DNA from: Lytechinus pictus
Lineage: Eukaryota; Echinodermata; Echinoidea; Temnopleuroida; Toxopneustidae
Assembly: GCF_037042905.1 (NCBI RefSeq)
Contig: NC_087254.1
Coordinates: 14,307,103 to 14,371,102 of the forward strand
Length of the DNA: 64,000 bases
Direction of reading: 5' to 3'
Shown: positions 9,361 through 21,454 of the stretch, piece after piece
How the letters are laid out: every line of letters begins with the position of its first letter
How positions within the stretch are numbered: the first letter of the stretch is position 1
The notes under the pieces: model-generated
Databases searched by the model: none
What the model was told of the DNA's origin: nothing
What the model saw: only the letters and a program-made list of their open reading frames with translations
Made by a program: the position numbers and the translations under genes

Positions 9361-12300
9361 TTTCATAATGAGCATTTTAAATTCCTGTAATGCAAAACTA
9401 AAAGATTCATAAAGATAGATTTCACCTTACAAAACCACTATCTTCATAAAGGCAACATTGCTTTAATTAGTTTTTGTACATTTTTATTTTACTTTGTTAT
9501 CACTTTCTTTGGTTTCCAATAGATCTTTCTTCCGTTTGCATATTTCGCTTCCTCGTTGCTCATGTTAACAATATTCAGATGGTTTATATAGCAGTTACGG
9601 AAGAGAAATACGGAAATCCAAAAATAATTATTCATACCAAAAGGGCATCGCTGATTTTTGCAGACATGGTTTGGCAATTGCAGCGTTTGCTTGGTGCTAT
9701 ATCTACACATTCTAGAACAATTCCTTTTTACATAATTTGTATTCGATTGTGAAGAATGCCATATTCTAATGTAAATTAATTTTATATATAAATTAGAAAG
9801 TTAAGACTTCTTATAGAGCTTATTTGGAATATTGATGAATGCGGTGTGATTAATTTTGTATCATGATCTTGATTTTTTTTACTTATGATCCTCAGATCGA
9901 GGTATTTATTCACAATAACATATACATATATAAAACAATAAGAAATTAAAGTTTTATCATTTAAAGTAGGTTTACATTTCATTTTTCATTGATTCTTGTT
10001 TCTCCACACTTTTCCCAAGCTTGACAATGATTAACAAAATGAAAGTGAAGCCTAAGCTCAGTGTAAAGCAAATATCGTCATGATGGCCTCGGTGTGTGGG
10101 GGAGTGGGGTTGGGCGCAATGCACTCTTCGAAGTGTTTTGGGTAAGGTAACAAAATAAAAAAGGTAAAAGATGTCTTCAAATAAATTTTACAAGCTTAAT
10201 TCAACATGTTTTTCATGATTAAGGTCTACTTTTATTCGCATAACTATTTCAAAGTTCTGCGCAAATCATTTTTCACTAACTTTTCAAAAGTTAGTGGTGC
10301 TCACTCAAGCGGAAATATTTTTCGACAGTTATATCGTCATTTGCTTAAATGGATCTGTAAAATTATTAAAATGTGGGAAAATGTTCAGGATATTACAAAT
10401 GTAAAACTTTACAGTATTTTTTCTAAGTGTAAACTTTTTTTTGATACGCACTGTATTTTGTATCTTTGAATATGCCATCGTGGTTTTAATATAATTTCGA
10501 TAAATAATAAATTGAGCAATAAGACAAAAATAGATTAGAAATAACATATACCTTATAAATAACGTCTTTTCATCTTGAAAACATAAAATACTAATCTTTT
10601 TATGATTCTCCAAAATAATCGAACACGTTTACAATGCAGTAAGAGATGAAATGGGGTCTCAACTTCCTCACAAATGTTACTGTGTTATTTACTACACGCC
10701 ACTAAGATGATATTTTCAACTTATTAGTGATGATTCGCCCTTATTTTCAAGGCAATCAAGTTATTTCTTTTTCCATATCTTTTTTTTTTCAAGGCCAAGA
10801 AAGTATTTTGTTGATTTATCACCTTCCTCCGTACACTTTTCTCTCGATCTTATGTAAGCTCCTTTGCATTTGTTATTATAAAGTGCTTCGAAATCTTTAT
10901 TTTATCAATTTCTTCGACAACTCTATCATTTTATCCTCGGAGAGGACTTTAAGCAGTCGGTCCTCTGGTTGCTTACAATCATTCATACTTTTTTAGCAAT
11001 CAGGTAAAAAACCGCCACAATTTACCGTTACCACTGGGTCTGCTCCATTTCTATACAGGGTGTATTCAATAAAAAATAATGCTGTTCCAAATGAACATTT
11101 CTTTTTTTCTTTTTGTTCTACATCTATAGCATATTCAATTGTATAAATTTTTATTCTAGCTTTACACATTTGCTTGAGCATCAAGTTTTTCATATTCCAA
11201 TTTACATTTTAAGTATGACATTTTCAATATGCAACCTATATACATGTACATTTATATCATCTTTAAGTACATCACTGTTAAGTGTCCGCTCACCTCTTCC
11301 TCGTACGTCTTTTATAAGGTCTAATTTCACTGAAATATCATTATGGTCACAATTGATACATGGTCTGATATATGTAGAGTGGCTAAGGTCTCTTGATTGT
11401 AAGATTTTAATGACTCTATCGACCCCCTCTCGGGGTATGAGAGTACGAACATATTTACAATACATGAATACAAAAACATAGGTGATAATACAGAAACATA
11501 AGTGATAATACAAAAACATAAGTGATAATACAGAAACATAAGTGATAAGTAATAATGAAATCAGTTGCGATTTAGAAAAAAAAAAAAAAATCGTGAATCT
11601 ACAGGTAGGAAGGTTAATGAACATATGATTTAGGGGAGATTTGTTGAACCAGTTCGAACAAACCAATAATTATAAGATGTTGACAAGATTGGGAACTGTA
11701 AGGTTGGAAAGATGTTGGACATTTTGACGGTACAACCGTTGCAACGCGTTGGAATCTGGTTGTTGATTGGTTGTTCGAAAAGCAATAACAGTACAACGTT
11801 GGCCTCGTTGGCAAAACAACATTGCACCAACGTTATACCAGTATTGAACCAACGATGACATAAACTTGATCTGGAATTATACACTCGTGAATATTCATTA
11901 CAGCAGTGAATGACCAAAATTTCAGCTAATATAGATATAATAATTAACGTGTTTATTATGTTTAAGCAATTATTCCACTATGAAAAGTTTCACAAAAATA
12001 TGTAGCTCGATTACCTTATCATTTATAATAAATAATTTATAGATGATATTCTAAAGGTTAAATGTAGAAAGATGTTATTAACGGTAACCTGTCTGGTATC
12101 GCAAACTCGTCATATAATTTTATATAGGAATCCATGGCAGGACTCGGTAGATAGGTGTATAGGATGTTAGGAAAGGATTATGATGTAGGATTGTAGGATA
12201 GGATAACGTGATATGAGTAAGGGGATAGAAGAAAAAGATGTACTTCACTTTGAAACCAATTATTGCCATGTTGGAATGAAGTTGACCCAACCCCCATAAA

Positions 12301-12420
12301 TGATGTTGGGATGATGCTGTAAAATGATATTGGCCTAACAATAGACATACAATACTAGCCCAGTGTCATTAAATGAAGTTGGGATAATGTTGCAAATGTT
12401 CATAGCTCCAACATCACAGT
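9361..12420. other. AT-rich intergenic stretch without a supportable gene
   Basis: ORFs here are short, AT-driven and lack recognisable motifs. Two local structures stand out. One is a 20-bp tandem repeat (agtgataatacagaaacata, about four copies, 11478-11545). The other is a stretch rich in GTTGG/CCAAC words in both orientations at 11640-11850. Confidence 0.5.
11478..11545. repeat. Short tandem repeat, 20-bp unit, about four copies
   Basis: The unit 'agtgataatacagaaacata' repeats with small changes (cag/caa). It also explains the repeated LCFCIITYV phrases in the opposite-strand ORFs. Confidence 0.75.
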
Positions 12421-14194
12421 TTAAAGTGATGGTCCAGGCTGGAAATATTTGTATCTCAATAAATAGAGTAAAATTCACAGAGCAAAATGCTGAAAATCAT
12501 AAATAACAAAGTTATTGAATTTTAAAGATTTGCATTATTCCGGTGAAACAGTTCTAGGCATGTCTTTATGAATATTCATTAGGTGGGCTGATGATTTCAT
12601 ATCCCCACATGTTCTTTTGTATTTTATCATATGAAATTAGGTTTAATCAAAAAATTTCTACCAAGAACTAAAACCAGTGGCGTACCGTGGGTCACGGCAT
12701 TGGGGGGCACCAGCAAAATGTTTGAGTCACTTATATAGTGATCGCGCGAAGCGCGCTAAGTTGTCAGTTATACTGACCTAATAGAGACATTTTAAGGAAG
12801 CACTTGCAGTCATTGTAATCATGAATAACATACGCATCTCAGCAATCAAATAATGCGAGCGCGAAGCGCGAGCTGAAAATTTGTGATATTCAGACCTAAA
12901 AAAGGACTTTATAATCGAATTTTTGTAATCATGATACGTACCTGTCTTGCTAAACAATGCGAGCGCGAACCGCGAGCCGAAATTTTTGTATATATTGATC
13001 CCAAACAGGGAGATCTTAAAGACTATATTTTAGGAATCTCTTAATAGTATACATATCTCACCATAGTCATGTAATGCGAGTGCCAAACGCTTACTGATTT
13101 TGTTAGAATTACATCTGAACACATGAAGCACTTTTTGTAGTCAATGTTATCATGATTATCATACGCATCTCACTAATAAAATATTGCGAGCGCGAAGCGC
13201 GAGCTGAAAATTTAGATAATTCAGACCTGAAGCGGGGCAGTCTAAGGCTTGTTTGTAGGAATTCACTAAGACCATACGTATTTCACTAACCAAATGATGC
13301 GAGCGCGAAGCGCGAGCTGAAAATTTTGGATATTCAGATCAGAAAAGGGGACATTTCAAGGACTGATTTTAGGAATTCATGGAGAGCAGACATATCTCAC
13401 CAATCCACTGAAGCGACCGTAATCACGGACAGGAAATGTTTTATATTAAGACCTTAACATGGGGCAATCACTTTAAGTAGTCATGAAAAAGAAGCATATG
13501 TCACTACATAAAACAATAATATATTTGGTGTATATATATTGACTTGAAAACGGGAGGTTTTCGAACAACAGGTTTATATCTCTTTAAACAGAAAATGCGA
13601 GCACCAGGAACAATGAAGACATGGACCCTGAGCAAATTATGTTTCATAAAGTTATGATAAAAATGTTTCCTATGTAATATAACATAACATGATTATAATA
13701 CAATATACAATTATAATGAATAATAATTTCTTCTTTGCCACTTCGTTCCTCTTCATTTCTCACTCTTTTTCTCCTTTTCCCCGTTTTTTTTGGGGGGTCA
13801 GCCGATTACCCCATGCCCCCCCCCCCCCGTAGTTACGCCACTGACTAAAACAATTGAAATGACAACTGATTAATTGCATTACTTATTTATTGCCGCAACT
13901 TATTTCATCATAATGGAGACACATCATGTACACATGAATGAAAAAAATGAAACATTTATGATTTCATGTAATAACATAAGAAAAAAGAAAGTGGGGATGT
14001 GACATCATCAGTCAACCTAATGAGTAATCATGACGATGTGCATATAACTGTTTTCACAAAATATTGGTAAACTGTAAAATTCAATAACTTCGTTATTTGT
14101 TATCCGATTTTGATGAAAATTTCAGTATTTTGCTCTGTGAATTTTACTCTATTGATTTAGATATAAATATTTTCAGCCCGGACCATCCCTTTAA
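12421..14194. mobile_element. TTAA-flanked foldback MITE split by a hAT-like insertion
   Basis: The left end TTAAAGTGATGGTCCAGGCT and the right end GGACCATCCCTTTAA are inverted. The body matches the family at 35744-36353 on both sides ('gtgaaacagttctaggcatg', 'catatccccac', 'ttattgccgcaacttatttc'). Removing the nested element at 12675-13843 leaves a foldback of about 600 bp like the other copies. Confidence 0.75.
12675..13843 (+). mobile_element. Complete hAT-like modular element, 8-bp duplication ACTAAAAC
   Basis: It starts CAGTGGCGTACCG and ends TAGTTACGCCACTG. ACTAAAAC lies on both sides (12667-12674 and 13844-13851). The 1169-bp interior is a series of modules, each with a GCGAGCGCGAAGCGCGAGCT box (about 12852, 12957, 13185, 13298) followed by 'gaaaatttt', 'atattcagacc' and 'ggacattttaagga'. 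A poly-C run precedes the right end. The 8-bp duplication and CAGTGGCG tips are as expected for hAT. There is no transposase, so it is non-autonomous. Confidence 0.85.
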
Positions 14195-15120
14195 TGTTGG
14201 TCCAAAGACACAAATTGACGCTTGGTCGGCATGGTCGGCAGATATTTTGACATTAGCTGAACTTCAATAAATGTTTGGCTAATGTTGGAAAAATGAAATT
14301 GTATTAATGCTTTTATTTTTGGAAATAAATGTTGAATTGAAATTGCCCAGCATTGTTATTTGATGTCTGTGTAATGTCTCAAATTGATGTTGGCTCGGCG
14401 GACATTTTAATATTACCCCATTGTGTTGAGAAAATGTATCGTCCGACATTTGCCGACATTGGCACAACGTTGACCAAATGTAGCTTTGCTACCTGGATCT
14501 CACACACATATACATCCCCCTTATTTCTCTCTCCTCCACCTTTCTCTCTTTCTGCCTGTGATTATCTTTCTTTTCCTACAACCTTTCATGTTACGAGACA
14601 TTGTAAGTAGACTTAAGTTCTGATAAAGAATATTGTAATTATGTTTTTCGTTCATTTGCTTTGCTATCTTGTATTTCATGAGTTTTTGTAGATTGACCTC
14701 TTCAACATGTGCTGCTGGTCAATATATCAACAAAATAATAAAAATAAATAAATTGTTATGATAATAGCGAGTTTTCGCAATTGTAACGGGGACAAATTCT
14801 ACAACATAATAAACCTATTGAAAATGCCCGTCAAATCGTAATAAGCAGCTGAAATGCCATTGTCAAACATTGGTGAGCCGGGACAGCTGATGGTCGTAAA
14901 ATTCTGAGCAGACAAGAAACTGCAAATGTTGTATGTCCAGACGACGGATAACAACACTTTTTTCATTCACCAAATTTCGATAAAGACTAGTTTGTCATGA
15001 AGGGCACTGACAATAGATTCTCTACGTTCCAGAAAGCGTCTGCGTAGTGTTGCGCAAACTCCCTTTTGATGATGCTATACCATATTTATGTATAATTATC
15101 GTATTTTCATTATCATTTCA
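14195..15120. other. Upstream flank of the TRIM gene, no exon recognised
   Basis: GTTGG/CGACATT-rich repeat words occupy 14195-14500, followed by a pyrimidine-rich tract. A good 3' splice-site sequence (tatcatttcag) ends at 15120, so 15121-15320 may be the 5' part of the TRIM exon. No TATA-type promoter was convincing. Confidence 0.35.
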
Positions 15121-15320
15121 GCGTATTTTAGCAGACACCGCCACTTATGACAGTTCGACAACTAACAGTATAGAAGCTGCTGTCGTCAACGGTTAATTCT
15201 GGCATCATAGTAATTCTGCCTTCATCTGTCGTCTGGATCCTCTGTTCGAGGTCCAGTTAGTAAATCGTCTCGTTATAACTGACAAATTTGGTATCATCGT
15301 AGCTTCTGAATTATACATCG

Positions 15321-16392
15321 ATGGCTTCCATGGATCACATATTACCACCCAACTTACAGTGCCCAATATGTTTGGAACTTCTTGATGATCCTAAACAGTT
15401 ATCTTGTGAGCACACATTTTGTAAGAGATGTGTTCATGATTTGTTGGCATGCTCTTCACGGAGTGTTGAAAATTGCCTAAAATGCCCAGTTTGTCAGAGC
15501 ACGACGGATGTCGGTGGTGGTATTATAGGAAATCTCAACACAAATGTTCCTCTCAAGTGTCTCCTAGAAGAGTACAGAAGTAAGAAGGGCCTTTGTGAAA
15601 TGTGCGACAAAAAAGCAAAAGCCAAGCTCTATTGCCGTGACTGCGAAAAGGAGATGTGTAGAGCTTGCCTAAAAATCCATAACAAGTGGTCGCCTAACCT
15701 CAAGCATGAAGTTATTTCCTTAAAGGAGATCAGAAAAGGGGTGATGGTCTTCAACGAAAAGGTGTACTGTCAGGAACATAAGTCTGATGGGAAAGATCAT
15801 GTCTGTACCGATGTCTGTAATACTTGCAACAAATTTATTTGTCTGAGATGTCGAATGCTGTTTCATGAAAAGAAAGGTCATTCCGTCTTTGACGCTGAAG
15901 AGTACAAGAGTTCTATCCGAAAAGAAATTGAATATCTCGTTGACCAAGGAAAAATGAAAAGTAAGACTCTCAACAATCATGTTGCCTATGTTATGAGTCA
16001 AATGGACCGTGTTATCGATCACACTGACAGCATACAGGCTCAAATAAACAAGGATTATAATGACATGTGCAAGAGACTAAAGGAGCGAAAACGGGCACTA
16101 GATTGGCAGTTGTATGTTCAGAAGAAGGAACTCTGCCAGAGACTAGAGGAAATGAAAGACACCAGTGTAAAAATGGTCGTGAATATCGAGAAGGCGAGTG
16201 AACTGGCTGGCTACAGTTTAAATGCACCACTTAGAGGGATCACCATTACCATCCATGAAACACTTTCAAGTGAATTAAAGACAGTCCTCGATACGGATAA
16301 CCCAGAACAGAAGTTTTCTCGTGACATAGCTGAACGGGCTGAGGAAATAATGTTTGACCAAAAGAGTCAGTGCGATCAGCTAGAGATAGGGG
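15321..16392 (+). CDS. TRIM N-terminal half: RING, B-boxes and coiled coil
   Basis: This is the intact 5' part before the insertion. It keeps all eight zinc-binding residues of the RING and the B-box Cys/His pattern (CEMCDKKAKAKLYCRDC, then CRACLKIH). The coiled coil ends near RAEEIMFDQKSQCDQLEIG, where the frame meets the MITE. If transcribed as is, it could give a RING/B-box/coiled-coil protein lacking the C-terminal domain, a form able to pair with intact TRIM relatives. That consequence is inference. Confidence 0.8.
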
Positions 16393-16966
16393 CACTAGCG
16401 TACCTACGGGGGGGGCAGGGGGGGCACTCTGCCCCCCCTGACGAGTCACAACCCATGCAAAAACGTATATTTGCCCCCCCTGACGGGCTTGAAAAACCTT
16501 TTTTGCCCCCCCTGACGAACTTTAAGACCTCTAATGCCCCCCTGACGAGCTTGATGACCTTTTTTTATTTATTTATTTTTTTTTGTTTTTTTTTTTTTTT
16601 GCTTGTCAATTTTTTCCTGGAATGAAATCCTTTATTTGTGATCGAAGACCTTTTTTTTTTTTTTTTTTTTTTTTTGCTTGTCAATTTTTTCCTGGAATGA
16701 AATCCTTTATTTGTGATCGAAGACCTTTTTTTTTTTTTTTTTTTTTTTTTTGCTTGTCAATTTGTTCCTGGAATGAAATCCTTTATTTGTGATCGAAGAC
16801 CTTTTTTTTTTTTTTTTTTTTTTTTTGCTTGTCAATTTTTTCCTGGAATGAAATCCTTTATTTGTGATCGAAGACCTTTTTTTTTTTTTTTTTTTTTTTT
16901 TTGCTTGTCAAATTTTTGGGCGGACGGTTTTGCCCCCCCCTGTGGAAAATCCTAGGTACGCCACTG
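16393..16966. mobile_element. hAT-like MITE inserted in the TRIM coding sequence, duplication GATAGGGG
   Basis: The ends are CACTAGCGTACCTACGG and CCTAGGTACGCCACTG. GATAGGGG sits at 16385-16392 and 16967-16974. The interior has repeated 'gccccccctgacgagc' phrases, then five copies of a roughly 60-bp unit (long T-run, 'gcttgtcaattttttcctgg', 'aatgaaatcctttatttgtg', 'atcgaagacc'). No coding capacity. It is younger than the TRIM ORF, which has no other break. Confidence 0.9.
16590..16905. repeat. Five-copy tandem repeat of about 60 bp with T-runs, inside the MITE
   Basis: Each copy has a run of about 20-24 T followed by 'gcttgtcaa', 'cctggaatgaaatccttta' and 'tttgtgatcgaagacc'. Copies differ mainly in T-run length and one T/G change, so the expansion is recent. 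Confidence 0.9.
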
Positions 16967-16974
16967 GATAGGGG

Positions 16975-17759
16975 ATATCTTATTCGTGAAATGTAGGCTG
17001 AAATGTGACGTAGGTCTCACAGAGGAGAACACTATCAATACGATGGCTGCTACCTCTGATGGTATGATGGCAGTAGGATACAGTACAGGGGGAATCGACG
17101 TCTTCAATGCTGATGGCCAACTGCAGACAACAGTACTCAAAGACGTTAATATCCTAGGGGTAGGATTCCTTTCTGATGGTCGGCGTGTTGTACTATCCAC
17201 CAGTAATATCATGACATTGTACACATCAGAATGGGAGATACAGAGCACACGGTTTCAGACTCTAGCTCTTGATGAAGCAGGAATCGCTGACCTCACCATT
17301 GGCGATGAAAATCAGATCTACATCAGCTACAGGACAGCTAAGCAGATCCAGGAATTCACACCAGCTGGTGGAAATGCCATAAGAGTGATATCATGTCAAG
17401 GGTACGAACCTGGGCAGATCTGCAGCTTTGGGAATGGGTTCATAATAAAATCTAGCAGTAGTTCTTCCTGTACGGTGAGTGTCGTCGACTGTCAAGGTGT
17501 AATAGAACACAATGTATCAGTCGAGAACGGTGCTTTCTGCCATTCTGCAGTATGTCGCGAAAGGTCTATCCTCATCTGTTCATTCCAGGCTGATGAGGGG
17601 ATACTCACTGTCAAGGATCACAATGACGAGTTGGCTCCAGTTAAGACACTCGTTCGTCACAGGATTGTGAAACCTGAAAGGCACTGGTTTTACCTTCAAC
17701 AGTTCCGATCTGGGGAGATCGCCTTCTGTACGACAGAGAAGATTTACATCTTCGAATAG
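16975..17759 (+). CDS. TRIM C-terminal half: propeller-like repeats
   Basis: The open frame resumes at the second GATAGGGG copy and reads DILFVKCRLKCDVGL, then blocks such as GYSTGGIDVFNADGQL and GVGFLSDGRRVVLSTSN. It ends IYIFE* at 17759. The alternating hydrophobic strands and 'DG' turns fit NHL- or WD-type propeller blades of TRIM proteins, which bind substrates. Codon use matches the N-terminal half. It is now separated from the start codon by the MITE. Confidence 0.7.
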
Positions 17760-19430
17760 TTAAGTCAACCCCCCAAAAAAATTGATGGGTGTTTTGAGCC
17801 TTCCCTTTAGGCGTAACAGTCTCCACTGAACTTGTTTCTACAATGCATGTTGAAAAATATACTGTAAATATCAATTATCCGCCAAATGCTATCAAATGAA
17901 CCTCTATATAGTAATTGTCGATAGGCTACTTTTATTTTGCCTTGTCCATCGATGTCTTCATCCTACATCAGGGCCCCGTCTTACTAAGAGTTGCGATTGA
18001 TCCAATCAATCACAACTATGGACGGTTAGCAACGTCAACATCTATTATGTATGTTTGTTCAAAATATTTTCTAACTATGATGTATATTCATGCATTCATT
18101 GTTTTCTTGAAAATTCACTATGCTTCTTTTTGTTTACAAAGGATATCGTGCAAATTTTCTGTAGAAAAAATTATGACACTGATGGATTTCCATAGAGTTA
18201 CGATTGATTGGATCAATCGTAACTCATAGTAAGACGGAGCCCAGGCAGGAATTTTCAGAGGTTTTGTCTGTGTCTTTCCTTCTACAATACTTCTCAATAC
18301 TATAAGTTAAAGACCTAGTAAGTGACATCTACATAATTATGATTATGCACATGATCAACACTGGCTCTTTCAATATCGGCATTTTGCAGGGGGGGGGGGG
18401 GGGTTCTGTTACCTCACTTTTATTTGCGTTCACAATTAACATGGCAATCGGTGTATTCTGCCATACCTTTGCCATGTATAGGATCAATTAGTATTTGCTA
18501 GTGGTATATTTAGATGTGTGTAACGACAATGTCAAACATTGCTTTGTATATAAAAGTTTATACGATTTTTGTACTGTTTCGTGATAATTCATTTTATATT
18601 ATTACATTCATTATAAAGGCAGTATTTTTTATAGAAATTCAATATTAGTTGTACATTTGCATATGGATTGCCAAATTCAAAAGGGAAATAAAGTATGACT
18701 ACAAATTAGGCGTGTGTGCCTAGGTCCATTATGTTTAACGCAGCAAGCAAACACGCGCTTATAGCGATTTTGATCAAGTAAAACATACTGATATATGCGA
18801 TATTTTAGTCTTGTTAATATAGATCCTGCCTCATGCTCGCAGGGTATGGTTGAAAATTTCAGGATATAATCTCTGTCGCTTGTAATATCAAAATACAGAA
18901 TGTGTAAATTAAGTGCTATATACGAATGTTACGAATGCAGAAGAAAACAATAAATCAAATTAAATCAATTGATATTATTCTTAATCCAGAATTGGACGTT
19001 GTAGTATTTAAAACCGATCATAAATAATTCAAAACAGGCCTACATCATTTCGAGCGTACTCCGCTCTTCGTATTACATGAACCATAATATATTCAATTTA
19101 TTCATTTATTAATTCATTATTAATTTTACGCTTGGTTAAAATTGACACGCCTACGTGTATTCTGGTATGTTTGATACTGAATTACTCTCCTGTTGACTGA
19201 TATGTATGACTTTGTCTTGTCGTGTCATCAATTTGCTTATGAAATTGAAATTAATAAAATTGATGAAAGGGTTTACCAAGGTTAAATATGACGTAGAAAA
19301 AACTTATTCCAACTTTATTCCAACGGTATTTGGGATTAATTCTTACATCGCTTATAGTACTCGTTGTTAGATAATGGAACAATGAAAATTAAATGAGGTT
19401 TAGTTGTACAAATTGAATCATATAAACTAT
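17760..19430. other. TRIM 3' flank and AT-rich spacer
   Basis: A canonical AATAAA lies at 18687-18692, about 930 bp after the TRIM stop, and could be its polyadenylation signal. The MITE at 17971-18242 would then be in the 3' UTR. The rest is AT-rich with no supportable gene. Confidence 0.35.
17971..18242. mobile_element. MITE with GGGCCCCGTCTTAC ends, copy 1
   Basis: The left end GGGCCCCGTCTTACTAAGAG and its inverse AGTAAGACGGAGCCC bound about 270 bp. Inner complementarity is long ('gcgattgatccaatcaatc' against 'gattgattggatcaatcgt'). The second copy is at 59858-60127. Confidence 0.75.
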
Positions 19431-19597
19431 AGACGGATTATATGCATATGAAAATACTTTGTCCAGACTTGTGATTTAATTGAGTTTTCCAAAAGATTTG
19501 ATTGAAACTTTGTATGAAGACGACGATAAGGATATGGTATGTAGCTTGGACGATAGTGATGGAATCAAGTCGGCTGTGGACGGTTGAGCATGGTGAA

Positions 19598-19664
19598 AGG
19601 ACGACGACGACGACGACGACGGTGATGATGATGATGATGGTAATGATAATGATGATGATGGTGC
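19598..19664. repeat. CGA/TGA trinucleotide microsatellite
   Basis: (ACG)n passes into (ATG)n/(TGA)n. It accounts for the Val-, Ser- and His-rich minus ORFs and the Thr/Met-rich plus ORF here. Confidence 0.9.
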
Positions 19665-19829
19665 ATGTCCGTGGGAAGTGGGGGTGCTGAAGCACCTCCC
19701 AATTTTTTCTTGGGGGTGCTGCGTACGTGTGTTTCCATAGGCAGCACCTGCTGGAAATGACGAATGACAGAAATGTAATGAAAATGAACGACGTTTTGTA
19801 GAAACCCCCCCCCCCCCCACTTCATAATT

Positions 19830-20560
19830 TCCTACAGTGCTTAAAATGGCGCTTAAATTCATCCTTTTTCAGATCGAATATCAAATATTTTTAGCTCGCG
19901 CTTCGCGCTCTCATTTTTTAATTTTCATAATTTAAAAAAAATGTATTTAGAATGCCCTATTCTAGGTCTAAATCTAAACACGCATATGTTTATTCAGATA
20001 CGCAGCTTTTTTAATTTATTTAAAACGTGCTTAAATTATAAAGATTAAGATCAGAATATCAAAAATTTTGTGCTCGCGCTTCGTGCTCACATTATTAATG
20101 TAAGAAGATACCCAATGACCAATCCTTTTCCTGATTTACAAAACATGAATAGAACGTCCCGTTTTAGGTCTGAAATCTCAATTTTGTTTTCACTCGCGCT
20201 TCGCACTCGCATCAATCGTATAGTTATATCGTATATACCTATCCTGTTCATGATTACAAAAGTGCTTAGAATGTCCAGGTTTTAGTTCAGAATGTCATAA
20301 TTTTCAGCTCGCGATTCGCGCTCGCATTATTTAATTGTTGATATGTATCGTCTTCATGGGTAACTGTAGGTCCCTTTTCGATCAGACCAGAACGTGTGTT
20401 AAAAATATCTGCTCGCGCTTGCAGTAATTATTTGTTACATACGCATCTTGTTCAGGATCACAAACATTGCTCAAAATGTTCAATTTTCAGGAAAAATATA
20501 CATGAAATTTCCAAAAGTTTTAGCTCGCGCTTCGCGCTCACACTATTTAATATTTATGTT
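19830..20560. repeat. hAT-like modular repeat, inverted orientation, ends not found
   Basis: At least five modules with GCTCGCGCTTCGCGCTCGCA-type boxes (near 19893, 20070, 20195, 20305, 20520) and the same connecting phrases as 1-980 ('aatgtccaggttttag'). It follows a poly-C run at about 19805. I did not find the CAGTGGCG tips, so the copy seems truncated. Confidence 0.6.
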
Positions 20561-21356
20561 CTTTAATGCTAAGAAGTGACACATATATTTATTTATATTC
20601 ATATTTATATATAAAAACTAAAAAAAGTTGGAAATCTGATTTTGATCGATAATCCTTCCTCGGTTTTAGTCAATATTAATGTGTAATTAATATTAATAAA
20701 TAGATCATTTAATTCCCTTTAAAATGATACCCTACATGATATGATTATGGTTCACATGGAGGTGCAGTGCCTTGAAATGTGAGGCAAGGTCAAAATTCAA
20801 AAGTTGCAAAATTACACAATATTGAAAGTCACTGTTCTTTTTTCCGTGGTTATGAGTGAGTTTCTCAGCGGTTTCTTTTGTTTTTCAGCACCTTAATATC
20901 AACATTAACATAGAATCAAACACACCTCTGTACAAGCAAACACATAACAAACAAACAAACATGCATGGGTATTTCAAACCACGACTCAAACCATGTTATC
21001 TCACAGAACCATCACGACATAAACCACCACAAAACATAAAAAATGAAGAAGCAAGGGCTTGATTTGAATGGATTTTCATCTCTATTGACACAGACAAAAG
21101 AATCATGTTCTGTATTGACTCTTCATGGCTATTTCTGCTCGTTTTGCAGCTTTTCAATTCAGACCTCATCCAACACTTTTGAATCCTGCTCTTTTCGTGA
21201 TGGCATGATCATAAAAAGCATGGTATCATTTTAAAGAAAATTAAATGATCTTTTGAATGATGTCAAATATGCATTGTGTAACATTGGGAGATGGGAGAAA
21301 TTAATGGCCAAACTCAGATTTCCAGACGTTTTTTTGAGGGGTATATATAGATATAA

Positions 21357-21387
<31 letters not shown>

Positions 21388-21454
21388 GTTGTAGAAATGG
21401 ATGAAGAGAACAATGGTAGGCGTCTCTGTGGAAAAATTGGTAATGCCGAAAAAA
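20561..21454. other. Intergenic, no gene seen; AT dinucleotide tract
   Basis: An (AT)n tract at about 21357-21388 is the only clear structure. Short ORFs lack motifs. Confidence 0.45.

Larger units (their letters stand above)
15321..17759 (+). pseudogene. TRIM family protein (RING, two B-boxes, coiled coil, propeller-like C-terminus), interrupted by a MITE
   Basis: Likely role: RING E3 ubiquitin ligase of the TRIM type, acting in the cytoplasm. The start ATGG at 15321 follows a plausible 3' splice site at 15120. The RING is C3HC4 with C14, C17, C29, H31, C34, C37, C55 and C58. B-box 1 begins near C92 and B-box 2 near residue 150 (VYCQEHKS..., CNTCNKFIC). A Lys/Glu-rich coiled coil spans about 205-290. 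The frame is interrupted at codon 358 by a 574-bp hAT-like insert (16393-16966). The downstream half (16975-17759) is in phase with it, giving about 618 codons if the insert is disregarded, and looks like an NHL/WD-type propeller (DGMMAVGYSTGGIDVFNADG). TRIM56-like architecture is my best comparison. With the insert, translation ends at about residue 434 in poly-Phe. Whether the insert is fixed or polymorphic is unknown. Confidence 0.85.

Noticed and set aside
16583..16955. Phe-rich ORFs after the TRIM N-terminal half
   Set aside because: Translations of the T-run repeat within the inserted MITE.
19476..19862. Ser/His/Val-rich minus ORFs
   Set aside because: Readings of the CGA/TGA microsatellite in several frames.
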